Position numbers and translations under genes: made by a program. DNA of 64,000 nt from Geitlerinema sp. PCC 7407 (GTDB lineage: Bacteria > Cyanobacteriota > Cyanobacteriia > PCC-7407): NCBI RefSeq assembly GCF_000317045.1, contig NC_019703.1, positions 3,914,934 to 3,978,933 of the forward strand. Direction: 5' to 3'. A model generated the notes under the pieces. It was not told the origin of the DNA and ran no database searches. It saw only the letters and a list, made by a program, of their open reading frames with translations. The number at the start of each line of letters is the position of its first letter. The first letter of the stretch is position 1. Below are positions 27,669 through 36,470 of the stretch, in pieces.

Positions 27669-29039
27669 ATGACTGACTCACAGCGCCCACCCATCACACC
27701 TCCTCCTAGTGTTCGCGTTCCGCCAGTGCCGCCACCACCGAGAGCGGCAGGGGTACCTACCGCAGCGAATGGCACCACCCAGCGGATGCCCGCAGCGCCA
27801 CCGCCCAGCGCTCAGCCCACCATGGCCGCTCCGCCACCACCCCCCACCGGAATGCAGGGCAACGCTACGGCGACCGCGCCCGTCGCACCACCACCGGCTG
27901 CCGCTGCTGCTGCTGGCCATCGCCCAGTCGCTCCGCCCGCTGCGGGCGCTGCTCGGTCGGCCCCCACTCCCTCAGCGGGCCAGCCAACGCTCCACCAGAT
28001 TGTGCGGCAGGCCTTCGACAAGGGCTTTTCGGACATTCACGCCGGGGTCGGCGAAATCCCGCGCTACCGAAACCGGGGAGAAATCGAAACGACGAACTAC
28101 CCCGTCACGGACGAGGCGACCTTCTATAGCTGGCTGGGCGAAATTCTGCGGGACGATGAGATTCAGCAGTTTCGGGAGACGCTGGACTTTGACGGCGCTG
28201 CTCAGTACGAGTTCTCCCGGGTCCGGGTCAATATCTTCGATTCGCTCCACGGTCCGGCGATGGTGCTGCGACTCATTCCGGTGCGGATTTTGACGATGGA
28301 GGAGCTTAACCTGCCGCCGGTCTTCAAAGATGTCTGTCACTACCACAAGGGCCTGATCTTGGTGACGGGACCGACGGGTTCGGGTAAATCCACGACGATG
28401 GCAGCCATGATTGACTACATCAACAAGGAGATGCCCAAGAACATCATCACCATCGAGGACCCGATCGAATTTATCCATGTCAGCCGCAAGTCGCTGATCA
28501 AGCACCGGGAGGTGGGCATGCACACCCGGAAGTTCCAAAACGCGCTCAAGGCGTCTCTGCGGGAAGATCCGGACATCATCCTAATTGGTGAGATGCGGGA
28601 CCGAGAGACGGTGGAAACGGCGCTCAAGGCGGCGCAAACGGGCCACTTGGTGATGGGAACCCTGCACACCAACAGCGCTGTGAAGACGATCGAGCGGATT
28701 TTGAACTTGTACAACCCGGATGAGCAGGGGCCGATGCGGGTGGCGATCGCCGAGTCTCTGGTCGCGGTGATTGCCCAGGGTCTGTGCCGCACCACCGATG
28801 GCAAGCGCGCGGCTTTCCACGACATCTTGATCAACACCGACGCTATCAAGGACTACATTCGCGAGGGCAAGTACGACGAGATTGCAGCCCTGATGCCCAA
28901 GTGCGGCTTCGACGGCATGTGCACCATGAACCAGTCGCTCTACAAGCTCTACGAAGCGGGCCGCATTACAGAAGAAACGGCACTGGAGATGTCGCCGACC
29001 CCGAATGAAATGGCGCAGTTCCTCCGAGGTCGCGTCTAG
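27669..29039 (+). CDS. pilT: Type IV pilus retraction ATPase, PilT family, with Pro-rich extension
   Basis: A 456-residue secretion ATPase that powers pilus retraction at the cytoplasmic side of the pilus machine. The first 105 residues are Pro/Ala-rich and low in complexity, then the PilT N-terminal domain starts at LHQIVRQAF. Walker A is GPTGSGKS (234-241), the Asp box lies around TIEDPIEF, Walker B is IILIGEMRD (about 303-311), and the His box is GHLVMGTLHTNSA. Typical PilT proteins have about 350-430 residues and no such head. Cyanobacteria often carry two pilT genes, and the sequence alone does not tell me which paralogue this is. The ATG at 27669 begins MTDSQRPPI; the frame is open further upstream. 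Confidence 0.92.
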   Translation: MTDSQRPPITPPPSVRVPPVPPPPRAAGVPTAANGTTQRMPAAPPPSAQPTMAAPPPPPTGMQGNATATAPVAPPPAAAAAAGHRPVAPPAAGAARSAPTPSAGQPTLHQIVRQAFDKGFSDIHAGVGEIPRYRNRGEIETTNYPVTDEATFYSWLGEILRDDEIQQFRETLDFDGAAQYEFSRVRVNIFDSLHGPAMVLRLIPVRILTMEELNLPPVFKDVCHYHKGLILVTGPTGSGKSTTMAAMIDYINKEMPKNIITIEDPIEFIHVSRKSLIKHREVGMHTRKFQNALKASLREDPDIILIGEMRDRETVETALKAAQTGHLVMGTLHTNSAVKTIERILNLYNPDEQGPMRVAIAESLVAVIAQGLCRTTDGKRAAFHDILINTDAIKDYIREGKYDEIAALMPKCGFDGMCTMNQSLYKLYEAGRITEETALEMSPTPNEMAQFLRGRV

Positions 29040-29110
29040 GTCAGCGCTTCTATTCCAGAAGCGTCTCCCCATATCCTCGACAAATCTGGCGCGCGATCGC
29101 GCTGGAGGGC

Positions 29111-29148
29111 GCTTGCCTCGCTAAGATTGTGAGGCAAGCATTGTTTTA
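29111..29148 (+). terminator. Probable terminator after pilT
   Basis: GCTTGCCTC (29111-29119) pairs with GAGGCAAGC (29131-29139), and a T-rich ATTGTTTTATT follows. A smaller hairpin (CGCTTCT/AGAAGCG, 29045-29063) lies just after the pilT stop codon. Together they suggest that the next gene has its own promoter within 29149-29341. Confidence 0.6.
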
Positions 29149-29341
29149 TTCAACAGTGCTTTTTCCTCCATCCAGTCTTCTCATGTTTTCGCAGCAACCT
29201 TAACGCGTTTTGCCTCTTCAGATCGCTGCGATCGCCCGCTAAGGGGCCTTTGGCGCTTCGTCTAGATCTCTTAGCTTTGCCGCACCACCAGCCGTCTCTG
29301 GCGGCTTCCCAAACTCACAGTTTTTCCCCCTCCCAATTTTT

Positions 29342-30109
29342 GTGTCTCTGCCTTTGATTTACAAAGGCATCGCCCTCTTCACCCCTGGTGGCGATTTGAT
29401 CTACGCCATTGATCCTGAAAAGCAGGATCGGTGGCACCTGCACCTTTGTGCAGCGCTGCAGGAAATCTTGGGCTTGCCTGAACCGCCCCATTTTTTGGTC
29501 CCCTGCTACACCGCCACCGTCGATCGCTGGCGCGATCCGGCCAGCGGACAAATTCAGACTGCCGCCGACGCCTATCCCCTGGTCTTTCGCTATCAGGCGA
29601 TTTTGAACGTCATTTTCCAGAGCGATCCGCTGCCCTGGAAAGTGGTCCGCGTCCCCGAAGAGCTCTGCAACCCGATGGTGCTGGCTTCCTACCGAGCGGC
29701 CTTTCCCCAGCTCTGGGAGTGCCACGACCTGATGATTTGTCTAGGTCGCAACGACAGCCGCGTGCTGTCGTCCTGGAGCGCGGCCCCTTCGGCGATCGCC
29801 CAGCCTTCCCTCAAGGCCGACGAAGCCGAGGGCTACGTGCTGCGGCTGTTTGTCTCCGGCCACGGCGCCAACACAGCGCGCACCCTGCAAAACCTCCACG
29901 AGCTCCTCGAAAAGGCCCTGCCCTATCCCTACACCCTCAAGGTCGTGGACGTCTTCAAGAACCCTGAGCAGGCCGAAGAGGACCAGATTTCGGCGACGCC
30001 GACCCTTTTGCGGGTGTGGCCCCAGCCGGTGCGGCGTCTGGTGGGCGACCTCGACAATCCCGAGCGGATTTTGCAGTTTCTGAACTTTCCCAATCAGTCC
30101 ATCTTGTAA
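29342..30109 (+). CDS. KaiB-like domain protein with N-terminal domain of unknown function
   Basis: A 255-residue protein. Residues 165-250 match KaiB strongly: YVLRLFVSGHGANTARTL, LKVVDVFKNPEQAEEDQISATPTL and RRLVGDL. The first 140 residues (LFTPGGDLIYAIDP, RWHLHLCAALQEILGLPEPPHFLVPCYTATVDRW) form a separate domain that I recognise only as recurring in cyanobacterial KaiB-family proteins. Against the KaiB of this window, the positions matching Gly89 and Asp91, which govern KaiB fold switching, are Phe246 and Asn248. A permanently thioredoxin-like fold, as in the SasA sensor domain, is therefore possible. The start is GTG. It may link the clock to an unknown output. Confidence 0.85.
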   Translation: MSLPLIYKGIALFTPGGDLIYAIDPEKQDRWHLHLCAALQEILGLPEPPHFLVPCYTATVDRWRDPASGQIQTAADAYPLVFRYQAILNVIFQSDPLPWKVVRVPEELCNPMVLASYRAAFPQLWECHDLMICLGRNDSRVLSSWSAAPSAIAQPSLKADEAEGYVLRLFVSGHGANTARTLQNLHELLEKALPYPYTLKVVDVFKNPEQAEEDQISATPTLLRVWPQPVRRLVGDLDNPERILQFLNFPNQSIL

Positions 30110-30280
30110 AGTCAGCAGTCTTTACCCTTAGGCCTTTTGCCCCCTCCGCCAGCTCAAGTCTGCGCCCTTAGTTCGCGATCGCCTTATGTCAAACTTCGTT
30201 GCGAAGGTAGAAGAAACGCAACAGTCCGTGATAGCTTCAAACGTGTTGATAATCGCGCAGAGTCAGGGGAGGATAAAACC

Positions 30281-30487
30281 TTGAACTGGGATGCTAAACA
30301 GTTTTCACACCATGCTGAACGCGAAGACTTTAGCGAGTATGTTGCGCATTTGCAGCTTCATATGGCCCTTCAAGCTCGCAACTTAGTGCCTTCGATTACG
30401 ACCGCAGCGGACAGCCGCGAGAAGCTGTTGCACCAGACCCAAGCGAATTTTGAGAAGTTCGTGTCCCGTCAGCGCTCTGCAATCTAG
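30281..30487 (+). CDS. Short hypothetical protein
   Basis: A 68-residue helical, soluble protein (WDAKQFSHHAEREDFSEYVAHLQLHMALQARN, then ADSREKLLHQTQANFEKFVSRQR). I chose the TTG at 30281 because GGGGAGG lies 8 nt upstream and the protein-like composition begins here; the frame is open to 30137 without such support. A terminator follows about 100 bp later. It resembles small conserved cyanobacterial proteins of no known function. Confidence 0.6.
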   Translation: MNWDAKQFSHHAEREDFSEYVAHLQLHMALQARNLVPSITTAADSREKLLHQTQANFEKFVSRQRSAI

Positions 30488-30593
30488 GCGGCGGATCGCC
30501 CTTGGGCGGCTTGGCCTCCAAGAGGTGATCTGGATAGACAACTCAACCGAATTGCTCGAACTTAATCTCAATCAATTTCTCATAGAAAATTTC

Positions 30594-30624
30594 AAAAAGC
30601 GGGGTAAGCTCTACCCCGCTTTTT
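30594..30624 (+). terminator. Rho-independent terminator
   Basis: AAAAAGCGGGGTA (30594-30606) pairs with TACCCCGCTTTTT (30612-30624). The structure ends the transcript of the short gene at 30281-30487 and could work in both directions. Confidence 0.85.
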
Positions 30625-30904
30625 GCGTGCGATCGCCCCGCGATGAGCACATGACGCCCTCTGGGTTGGCCGCCTCCTTGACGCCTCATACATCCTGGTG
30701 GCGGACAATTCACCTAGATGGTCGTTTTGTAAAAAATTATTAAATGCTACAAAACGGTTAGGAACAATACGACTTTCCCGGCAGGCATCGCCCTGGCGTA
30801 ATCATTCGGGGCTTCGGCGATCGCCCACTTCTCGATTGACCGATGGCTTAGGCATTCCTAACCCTGCCGATACATACTCTGAGCAAGCTCTGAGGGAGAA
30901 GGGT

Positions 30905-32158
30905 TTGAAAACATTGCGCGATCTGGCTCCTGAGCTACGGAGCAATTTACTGGTTCTTTTTCTCGCGGGTCTTTTGTTTTGGACCAGCATGGCGTCTTTG
31001 CTGCCGACGCTGCCGCTGTATGTCCAAGATGTCGGCGGCAGCAAACAGGACATCGGCATCGTGATGGGCGCTTTTGCCATCGGTCTGCTGTTTTCGCGGT
31101 CCTGGCTGGGTCGCTTGGCTGACCAGCGCAGCCGCAAGCTGGTGCTGCTGATCGGGGCTAGCTGCGCGGCGATCGCCCCCTTGGGCTACCTGGCGTTTCA
31201 CAGCATTCCCCTGTTGATGGTGATTCGGGCTTTCCACGGCATCAGCATTGCGGCCTTCGGCACCGCCTTCATTGCCCTGGTCACCGACATCGCGCCCCCC
31301 AACAACCGAGGCGAGGTGATCGGCTACATGAGCCTGGTCAATCCCATTGGAGTGGCCCTAGGACCCGCCATGGGCGGATTTATGCAGGAAGAGGCAGGCT
31401 ATCCGCTGCTGTTTGCGGTGGCGTCTATGGTGGCGCTGGTGAGTCTGGCCTGTACGCTCCGCGTGGGCGAGCCCACGCTCTCGGAGGCGCTCCGGAGCGA
31501 TCGCAGCGCCCCCCAGGAAGAATTCTGGCAGCTCCTCAACAGCCCCCGAATTCGAGTACCCACCATCATGCTGCTGCTGGTGGGCATCGCGTTTGGCACG
31601 CTTAGCACCTTTGTTCCTCTTTTTATCCAAGAAACAGGGGTTGATTTCAACGCGGGCCTGTTCTACACAGCGGCGGCGATCGCCAGCTTCAGCATCCGAG
31701 TCCTGATCGGTCGAGCCTCCGATCGCTACGGTCGCGGCCTCTTCATCAGCATCAGCCTCATGTGCTACTCCTTGGCCATGATGATGCTCTGGTATGCCAC
31801 CAGCCCCACCCTGTTCCTGCTGGCCGGCCTGATCGAAGGCGCTGGATTTGGCATGCTGATTCCCATGGTGTCCGCCATGATGGCCGATCGCTCCTTGCCT
31901 CAGGAGCGCGGACGCGTTTTTGGGCTGTGCATGGCGGGCTTTGACTTGGGCCTCGCCCTCGCAGGACCGATTTTGGGAATTTTGGCCGAGCAGGTGGGGT
32001 GGCAGTACCGAAGCCTGTTTGCCTGCGCGGCTGCCTTGGCCTTTGCCAGCCTGTTTGTCTTCGTGACTCGCGGCAACAAAAACATGTCCCACTCCCTGCG
32101 CTTTGCGACGGGTCAAGGAGCGGATTTGTACGCCTACAAGCCTGTGGAGTCGCGGTAG
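30905..32158 (+). CDS. MFS transporter
   Basis: A 417-residue, twelve-helix major facilitator transporter. The signature loop between helices 2 and 3 reads GRLADQRSRK, and the second half has the matching GRASDRYGRG. Helix 4-5 sequence SLVNPIGVALGPAMGGFMQEE resembles the drug-efflux motif C of drug:proton antiporters, so efflux of a small molecule is likely; the substrate is unknown. The frame is open back to a GTG at 30698, but that stretch is not membrane-protein-like. The TTG at 30905 has GGGAGAAG just upstream and leads directly to the first helix. Confidence 0.85.
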   Translation: MKTLRDLAPELRSNLLVLFLAGLLFWTSMASLLPTLPLYVQDVGGSKQDIGIVMGAFAIGLLFSRSWLGRLADQRSRKLVLLIGASCAAIAPLGYLAFHSIPLLMVIRAFHGISIAAFGTAFIALVTDIAPPNNRGEVIGYMSLVNPIGVALGPAMGGFMQEEAGYPLLFAVASMVALVSLACTLRVGEPTLSEALRSDRSAPQEEFWQLLNSPRIRVPTIMLLLVGIAFGTLSTFVPLFIQETGVDFNAGLFYTAAAIASFSIRVLIGRASDRYGRGLFISISLMCYSLAMMMLWYATSPTLFLLAGLIEGAGFGMLIPMVSAMMADRSLPQERGRVFGLCMAGFDLGLALAGPILGILAEQVGWQYRSLFACAAALAFASLFVFVTRGNKNMSHSLRFATGQGADLYAYKPVESR

Positions 32159-32306
32159 TCCTTTTCGAGGCCCCTGGGGTGCTGCTGGTGCAGATGCTGG
32201 GCACATTGCCTAGAGCGATCTGGAACCTCCCGACCAGCAGCCCCTGCGGAGGGCTGAGGGTTTGGGTTCTCCCAAAAATCGCTGACTGAACCGACGGACA
32301 AAATAA

Positions 32307-32337
32307 AAAAGGGGAAAGCAAAACGCTTTCCCCTTTT
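32307..32337. terminator. Bidirectional rho-independent terminator
   Basis: AAAAGGGGAAAGC (32307-32319) pairs with GCTTTCCCCTTTT (32325-32337). It lies between the rightward MFS gene and the leftward tRNA gene and can serve both. Confidence 0.8.
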
Positions 32338-32347
32338 CGGTTCCGTA

Positions 32348-32421
32348 CGGGCTAGGAGGGATTCGAACCCCCGACACCGTGGTCCGTAGCCACGTGCTCT
32401 AGTCCACTGAGCTACAAGCCC
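32348..32421 (-). tRNA. tRNA-Arg (anticodon ACG)
   Basis: On the minus strand the cloverleaf is complete. The acceptor stem is GGGCTTG/CTAGCCC with one T-T mismatch. The D arm is GCTC...GAGC. The anticodon stem is CGTGG/CCACG with loop CTACGGA, and the T arm holds TTCGAAT. The anticodon ACG, read after deamination as ICG, decodes CGU, CGC and CGA. CCA is not encoded. Confidence 0.95.
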
Positions 32422-32484
32422 TCAACGGATTTACATAGTAACATACGAAAACTGAAAGACACAACCATTTTCGTCGAGTTTTTT

Positions 32485-32976
32485 GTGAATCAATCTGAAA
32501 CCCAGTCCCTGAGCCATCTTGACGCTTCTGGTCAGGCTCATATGGTCGATGTTTCGGCCAAAAATGTCACGGTGCGGCGGGCGATCGCCGCGGGTCAGGT
32601 GCGGATGCAGGCCGAGACCCTGGCCGCCATCGAGGCGGGCAACGCGCCCAAGGGAGATGTCTTGGGCACAGCTCGCCTTGCTGGCATCATGGCGGCCAAG
32701 CAGACGGCGAACTTGATTCCGCTGTGCCACCCGCTGCCGATCCAGAAGGTCGAAGTGCGCATCACCCCCGACCCGGCTCTACCGGGCTACCAAATCCAAG
32801 CGGAGGTGAAGACCAAAGGGGAAACGGGGGTAGAAATGGAGGCGCTGACGGCGGTGTCGGTGGCGGCCCTCACCCTCTATGACATGGCTAAAGCCCTCGA
32901 AAAGTCGATGCAGATCGAGGGGATTCGGCTGCTGCACAAGTCGGGAGGCAAGTCAGGGGACTACCAGGGAACCTGA
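32485..32976 (+). CDS. moaC: Cyclic pyranopterin monophosphate synthase MoaC
   Basis: A 163-residue cytoplasmic enzyme of molybdenum cofactor synthesis, acting with MoaA to form cyclic pyranopterin monophosphate. Diagnostic segments are [78 protein letters not shown] and [12 protein letters not shown]. Length is normal. The start is GTG. No other molybdopterin gene lies nearby, so it is not in a moa operon here. It is divergent from the tRNA-Arg gene. Confidence 0.96.
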   Translation: MNQSETQSLSHLDASGQAHMVDVSAKNVTVRRAIAAGQVRMQAETLAAIEAGNAPKGDVLGTARLAGIMAAKQTANLIPLCHPLPIQKVEVRITPDPALPGYQIQAEVKTKGETGVEMEALTAVSVAALTLYDMAKALEKSMQIEGIRLLHKSGGKSGDYQGT

Positions 32977-32982
32977 GCGCGC

Positions 32983-33513
32983 TTAGTGGGTGCGCAGGGT
33001 GGTGTACTGGCGCAGCAGGTCGCGGCTCAGGTGGACCACGCGCTCTGGGCCTTCTACCATCAGCAGGTAGCGGCCCTGGCGCAGGTGGTGACGATAGAGG
33101 CCCACGACATTGCCTTCACCGAGAAATCCAGTTAGAGCCCCGATCACGGCGCCAGCGAAACCGCCCATAATCCCCACTGCCGGAATGCCTAGCAGGAGCG
33201 TGCTGGTCAAAGCAACGCCCGTCCCCAGGTGCAAAATCAGAAGGGTCGCAAAGCTGATGGTCGAGCCGAGGGTGCCACCGGCGATCGCCGTTCGGTAGGC
33301 CTTGCGCAGGGCAATCTGCATCGGGTCAGGCAGACCAACGCTCTCGGGGCTACAGAACCCCTGGCCGACAAGGGCCAGGTGCTCCGGAGAGACGCCCTGA
33401 ATTTGGAGCAGACGATACACCTGGAAAGCAGTTGCCGCATCGGGCAAAACGGCGATCGCCAGATGGTTGCGTTGGATTTGGTTGGCTCGTCGCCAAAATC
33501 GCGCAATGCTCAC
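32983..33513 (-). CDS. Glycine-zipper membrane protein, DUF1269-like
   Basis: A 176-residue protein. The N-terminal third resembles a small alpha/beta domain (HLAIAVLPDAATAFQVYRLLQIQGVSPEHLALVG), as in general-stress GsiB/DUF1269-like proteins. Two glycine-rich hydrophobic segments follow (IAGGTLGSTISFATLLILHLGTG and LLGIPAVGIMGGFAGAVIGALTGFLGEG). The C-terminus returns to an alpha/beta pattern, GRYLLMVEGPERVVHLSRDLLRQY. The start is GTG. Membrane insertion is likely; the role is unknown. It converges on moaC with a 6 bp gap. Confidence 0.72.
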   Translation of the reverse strand: MSIARFWRRANQIQRNHLAIAVLPDAATAFQVYRLLQIQGVSPEHLALVGQGFCSPESVGLPDPMQIALRKAYRTAIAGGTLGSTISFATLLILHLGTGVALTSTLLLGIPAVGIMGGFAGAVIGALTGFLGEGNVVGLYRHHLRQGRYLLMVEGPERVVHLSRDLLRQYTTLRTH

Positions 33514-33829
33514 AGGCTTAGTCCAAAAGATTGGAGGGGAAGCGGGTGACTTTCTGCCATTCTACCGCCACACTTCTGGAGGTGCCTGCTGTCCAGATGG
33601 CCATGCAGCTTCTAGCGCGCTCTCCGGAGCCAATGCTCGGTTTTTCTCGGGTTTTTGTGCTGGAGCTACCCGGCGATCGCCGCCTCAAGAGCGACCCAGG
33701 CTGCGCTACCTTAAGAAGAAAGCAGCAAAAATGCGTGATTCTTTGGCAGGGGCGATCGCCCCGCCCACAACACGCCCTAAACTGCTTCTCGATTGACTCC
33801 ATTCGAACCAATTTTGGACAAGGTGTTTT
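33514..33829. other. Divergent promoter spacer, no gene seen
   Basis: This 316 bp stretch separates two divergent genes. Open frames exist in it because the DNA is GC-rich, but none has a ribosome site and sensible composition together. AAGGTG lies about 6 nt before the ATG at 33830. Confidence 0.45.
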
Positions 33830-34144
33830 ATGCCGCCCCGTTGGCCCCGCAAACCCGACCGTCGTGATCCTGCCTACCGTCGCCTCGACGACCGCATGAA
33901 CTTTGCGCTGCACGTGGCGATCTTCGCCGTGAGCAACTCTGGCAGCTGGTTCTTTCGGACCCTGGAGGCCGCTGAGTGGACCTGGGTTCCCACGATGACC
34001 GGCGTGTGGGCTTTGGGGCTGCTGGCTCACGCTGTTTACATATTCGCGATCGCCGATTACTCTGGCGCGACGCCCGACGGCATCAGCGCTGCCGAGATGG
34101 AAGCCAAACTTCAGACAGACGACCCCGGCACGCCCTCCAGCTAG
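33830..34144 (+). CDS. 2TM-domain protein
   Basis: A 104-residue protein. A basic head (PPRWPRKPDRRDPAYRRLDDR) precedes two membrane helices (about 24-45 and 52-72) with the conserved Asn-Phe-x-x-His and Trp residues of the 2TM domain family: MNFALHVAIFAVSNSGSWFF...WVPTMTGVWALGLLAHAVYIF. Such domains occur alone or in front of histidine kinases. The tail is acidic. Function is unknown. Confidence 0.78.
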   Translation: MPPRWPRKPDRRDPAYRRLDDRMNFALHVAIFAVSNSGSWFFRTLEAAEWTWVPTMTGVWALGLLAHAVYIFAIADYSGATPDGISAAEMEAKLQTDDPGTPSS

Positions 34145-34260
34145 CCTGGTAGCAGGGCCTGCTCAGGCCCTAGCGATCGCCTCCGCGACAGTTTTTTGAT
34201 TTGGCTCCGCCGCTCTGAGTCGAGTCATTGCCCACCGCAGCTTCAGAAGGGAACGTCTTC

Positions 34261-34566
34261 ATGTCTTACAGCACGACCGAAGCCATCGAAGCTCTCGCCG
34301 CCGAAATAGGCGAGCAAATCTACATTGACATCGCCAAGTGGCATCTCTACCTCACCGATGCCCACCTGCACACGCCCCTGGCTGAGCAGTTTTATCCCAT
34401 GCTGACCGAGCAGTCCCTCAGCGAGGAGAAAGTGCTGAAGGTCCTGCGGGAAACCATTATCAAGGTCGGTGGCGGTCGCCACGAGGTCTCCCTGCTGGAT
34501 TTGCTGCCGATGCAGTGCCAGGTCAACCTGATCGACTTGCTGGAAGAGTATCAGCAAAAGCTCTAG
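34261..34566 (+). CDS. DUF3181 family protein
   Basis: A 101-residue soluble protein matching the cyanobacterial DUF3181 family: TEAIEALAAEIGEQIYIDIAKWHLYLTDAHLH, then LAEQFYPML, and a C-terminus ending LIDLLEEYQQKL. It is predicted to be helical. The ATG at 34261 has GAAGGG about 10 nt upstream; the open frame before it lacks conservation. No function is known. A terminator lies about 95 bp downstream. Confidence 0.82.
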   Translation: MSYSTTEAIEALAAEIGEQIYIDIAKWHLYLTDAHLHTPLAEQFYPMLTEQSLSEEKVLKVLRETIIKVGGGRHEVSLLDLLPMQCQVNLIDLLEEYQQKL

Positions 34567-34659
34567 CCTAAGGGGCGATCGCCCCTTAGGTGGGCTTGAT
34601 CGTCCATGAACCTCTGGGCACCAGACTCAGCACTAGCCTGTCCCAAAATCCTGCTAACA

Positions 34660-34699
34660 CAAACCCCCGAGTACTTTCCGTCTCGGGGGTTTGCTTTTT
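34660..34699 (+). terminator. Rho-independent terminator
   Basis: CAAACCCCCGAG (34660-34671) pairs perfectly with CTCGGGGGTTTG (34682-34693), followed by CTTTTTC. It ends the DUF3181 transcript just before the 3' end of murJ. Confidence 0.85.
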
Positions 34700-34714
34700 C
34701 CTTTCTGGCGCTAT

Positions 34715-36373
34715 CTAGCGGCGAAGAAACCGCTGACGCAAGCGACTCGAAAACATTTCAACCTCCGGGATTCGCAGCTGGAGCGCAATCAGGCCAAACA
34801 GGCCCAGGCCCACCGCCCCTGCAATGCTCAAATCTACCAGCTGGATTAGCAGTCCTTCAGTCCCAATAAAGGTTTCACACAGATCCAGGACAAACCAGGC
34901 CGCAATCCCGCTCACGATGCTGCTCAGCGTCAGCGCCACCACCGGCAGCGTCCATTCCATCAGCGGCAGTCCGCCTAGGCGACGGTGCAGCAGCCACAGA
35001 AACAGCACCATCGAAATCAGGTTCACCGCCACCGTCGCCAGCACCAGGCCCGGTGCCCCAAAGGAGCGCACTAGCAAGAAGTCCAGCAGGGCATTGAGAA
35101 AAATATTCAGGATGCTGACTCGGAACGGCGTGTCGCCATCGCCCAAGGCGTAAAACACCCGCACCAAGACATCTCGGCCCAGATAGACAAACATCCCAAA
35201 GCCGTAGGCCATCAGCACCGAGGTCACCACCGCCGACGCCTCTAGGTCAAAGGCGCCGCGCTCGTACACCACCCGCACAATGGGGCGAGCCAGGGTCATC
35301 ATGAGGGCGCTCAGGGGCAGCATGGCCACGGCGGTGAGCAGCAGGGCTTGGCGAATGCGCGATCGCAGCTCGTCCCAGTTTTCTGGGGCCGCCAGCTGGG
35401 AAAAGATCGGCAGGTAAGGGACCAAAATCATGTTGGACAGGATGCCCAAGGGCGTCTGGACCAGCAGGCCCGCATAGCCGAGGGCCGAAGCCGCCTGGGG
35501 GATGTAGGAGGCAAAAAATAGGTCTGTCCAGACATTGATCTGCAACATGCCCGAGGAAAAGGTGGCCGGCCCCATGATTTTGAGGACCTCTTGGACGCCG
35601 GGCTGACGCAAGTTGAAGCGCAGCCGCAGGCCGCCCATCCCCGATCGCCACTGAGCGGGCAGCTGCACCAGCCACTGCAACACCGCCCCAGCCACCGTTC
35701 CCCAGGCCAGCACCAAGCCGCCCAGCATGGCGTACTGAGACGCGCCCAAGTCCCCGCCCACCTGCAACACTAAGATCCCAAGGCCGACGATCACCGCCAG
35801 ACTCGAAAAAATGGGGCTGATCGACGGGAGCCAGTACTGATCAGCGGCGCTCAGAGAGCCAAAACCGATGCCAATTAGGCCCGCGAAGATGGCCATAGGG
35901 GCCATGATCCGGAGCTGCTGAATGGCGATCGCCTTGGTTTGGACAATGGTTTGCAGCTCGGCGGCCCCCATGCCTAGCTGCTGAGCCTCCGCCGGGCTGA
36001 CATTGAGACCGGGAGCCACCAGATTGATCAGCGGCTCCGCAAACACCACCAAGCCTGCGGTCACGAGCAGCAGCAGCACCCCGACGAGGGTAGTTACGGT
36101 TTCAACCAGGGGTGCGGCGTCTTTGCGATCGCGCTTGGCCAGGACGCTCACCATCGCGCTGTGAAAGGGGCCATTGATCCCGCCGAGCAAAATCAGCAGA
36201 AAGCCGGGGATGACGTAGGCGTAGTTGTAAGCGTCGAAGGCAGGCCCCACGCCAAAGGCTGCCGCGATCGCCTGCTGCCGCACCAGCCCAAACAGCTTGC
36301 TGATGAGGGTCGCGATCGCAACGATGCCAGCAATACTGGCCAGAGAGCGAGAAGTTTTCTTTACGTCAGCCAC
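34715..36373 (-). CDS. murJ: Lipid II flippase MurJ
   Basis: A 552-residue inner-membrane protein of the MOP superfamily (MviN) with about fourteen helices, which flips lipid II during peptidoglycan synthesis. Typical features are SLASIAGIVAIATLISKLFGLVRQQAIAAAFG at the start, GPFHSAMVSVLA, the central PQAASALGYAGLLVQTPLGILSNMILVPYLPIFSQ and RVFYALGDGDTPFRVSILNIFLNALLDFLLV. Length is slightly above average. The start is GTG. It stands alone and is divergent from sfsA. Confidence 0.94.
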   Translation of the reverse strand: MADVKKTSRSLASIAGIVAIATLISKLFGLVRQQAIAAAFGVGPAFDAYNYAYVIPGFLLILLGGINGPFHSAMVSVLAKRDRKDAAPLVETVTTLVGVLLLLVTAGLVVFAEPLINLVAPGLNVSPAEAQQLGMGAAELQTIVQTKAIAIQQLRIMAPMAIFAGLIGIGFGSLSAADQYWLPSISPIFSSLAVIVGLGILVLQVGGDLGASQYAMLGGLVLAWGTVAGAVLQWLVQLPAQWRSGMGGLRLRFNLRQPGVQEVLKIMGPATFSSGMLQINVWTDLFFASYIPQAASALGYAGLLVQTPLGILSNMILVPYLPIFSQLAAPENWDELRSRIRQALLLTAVAMLPLSALMMTLARPIVRVVYERGAFDLEASAVVTSVLMAYGFGMFVYLGRDVLVRVFYALGDGDTPFRVSILNIFLNALLDFLLVRSFGAPGLVLATVAVNLISMVLFLWLLHRRLGGLPLMEWTLPVVALTLSSIVSGIAAWFVLDLCETFIGTEGLLIQLVDLSIAGAVGLGLFGLIALQLRIPEVEMFSSRLRQRFLRR

Positions 36374-36470
36374 GAATGGTTAACAATGGCGAAAGTGCTT
36401 CACCTATTTAACCGCATTGCCTCCCTCTCGCTGCTCGGGTTCACCCAGGCACCGGACAGGCACACTGACC

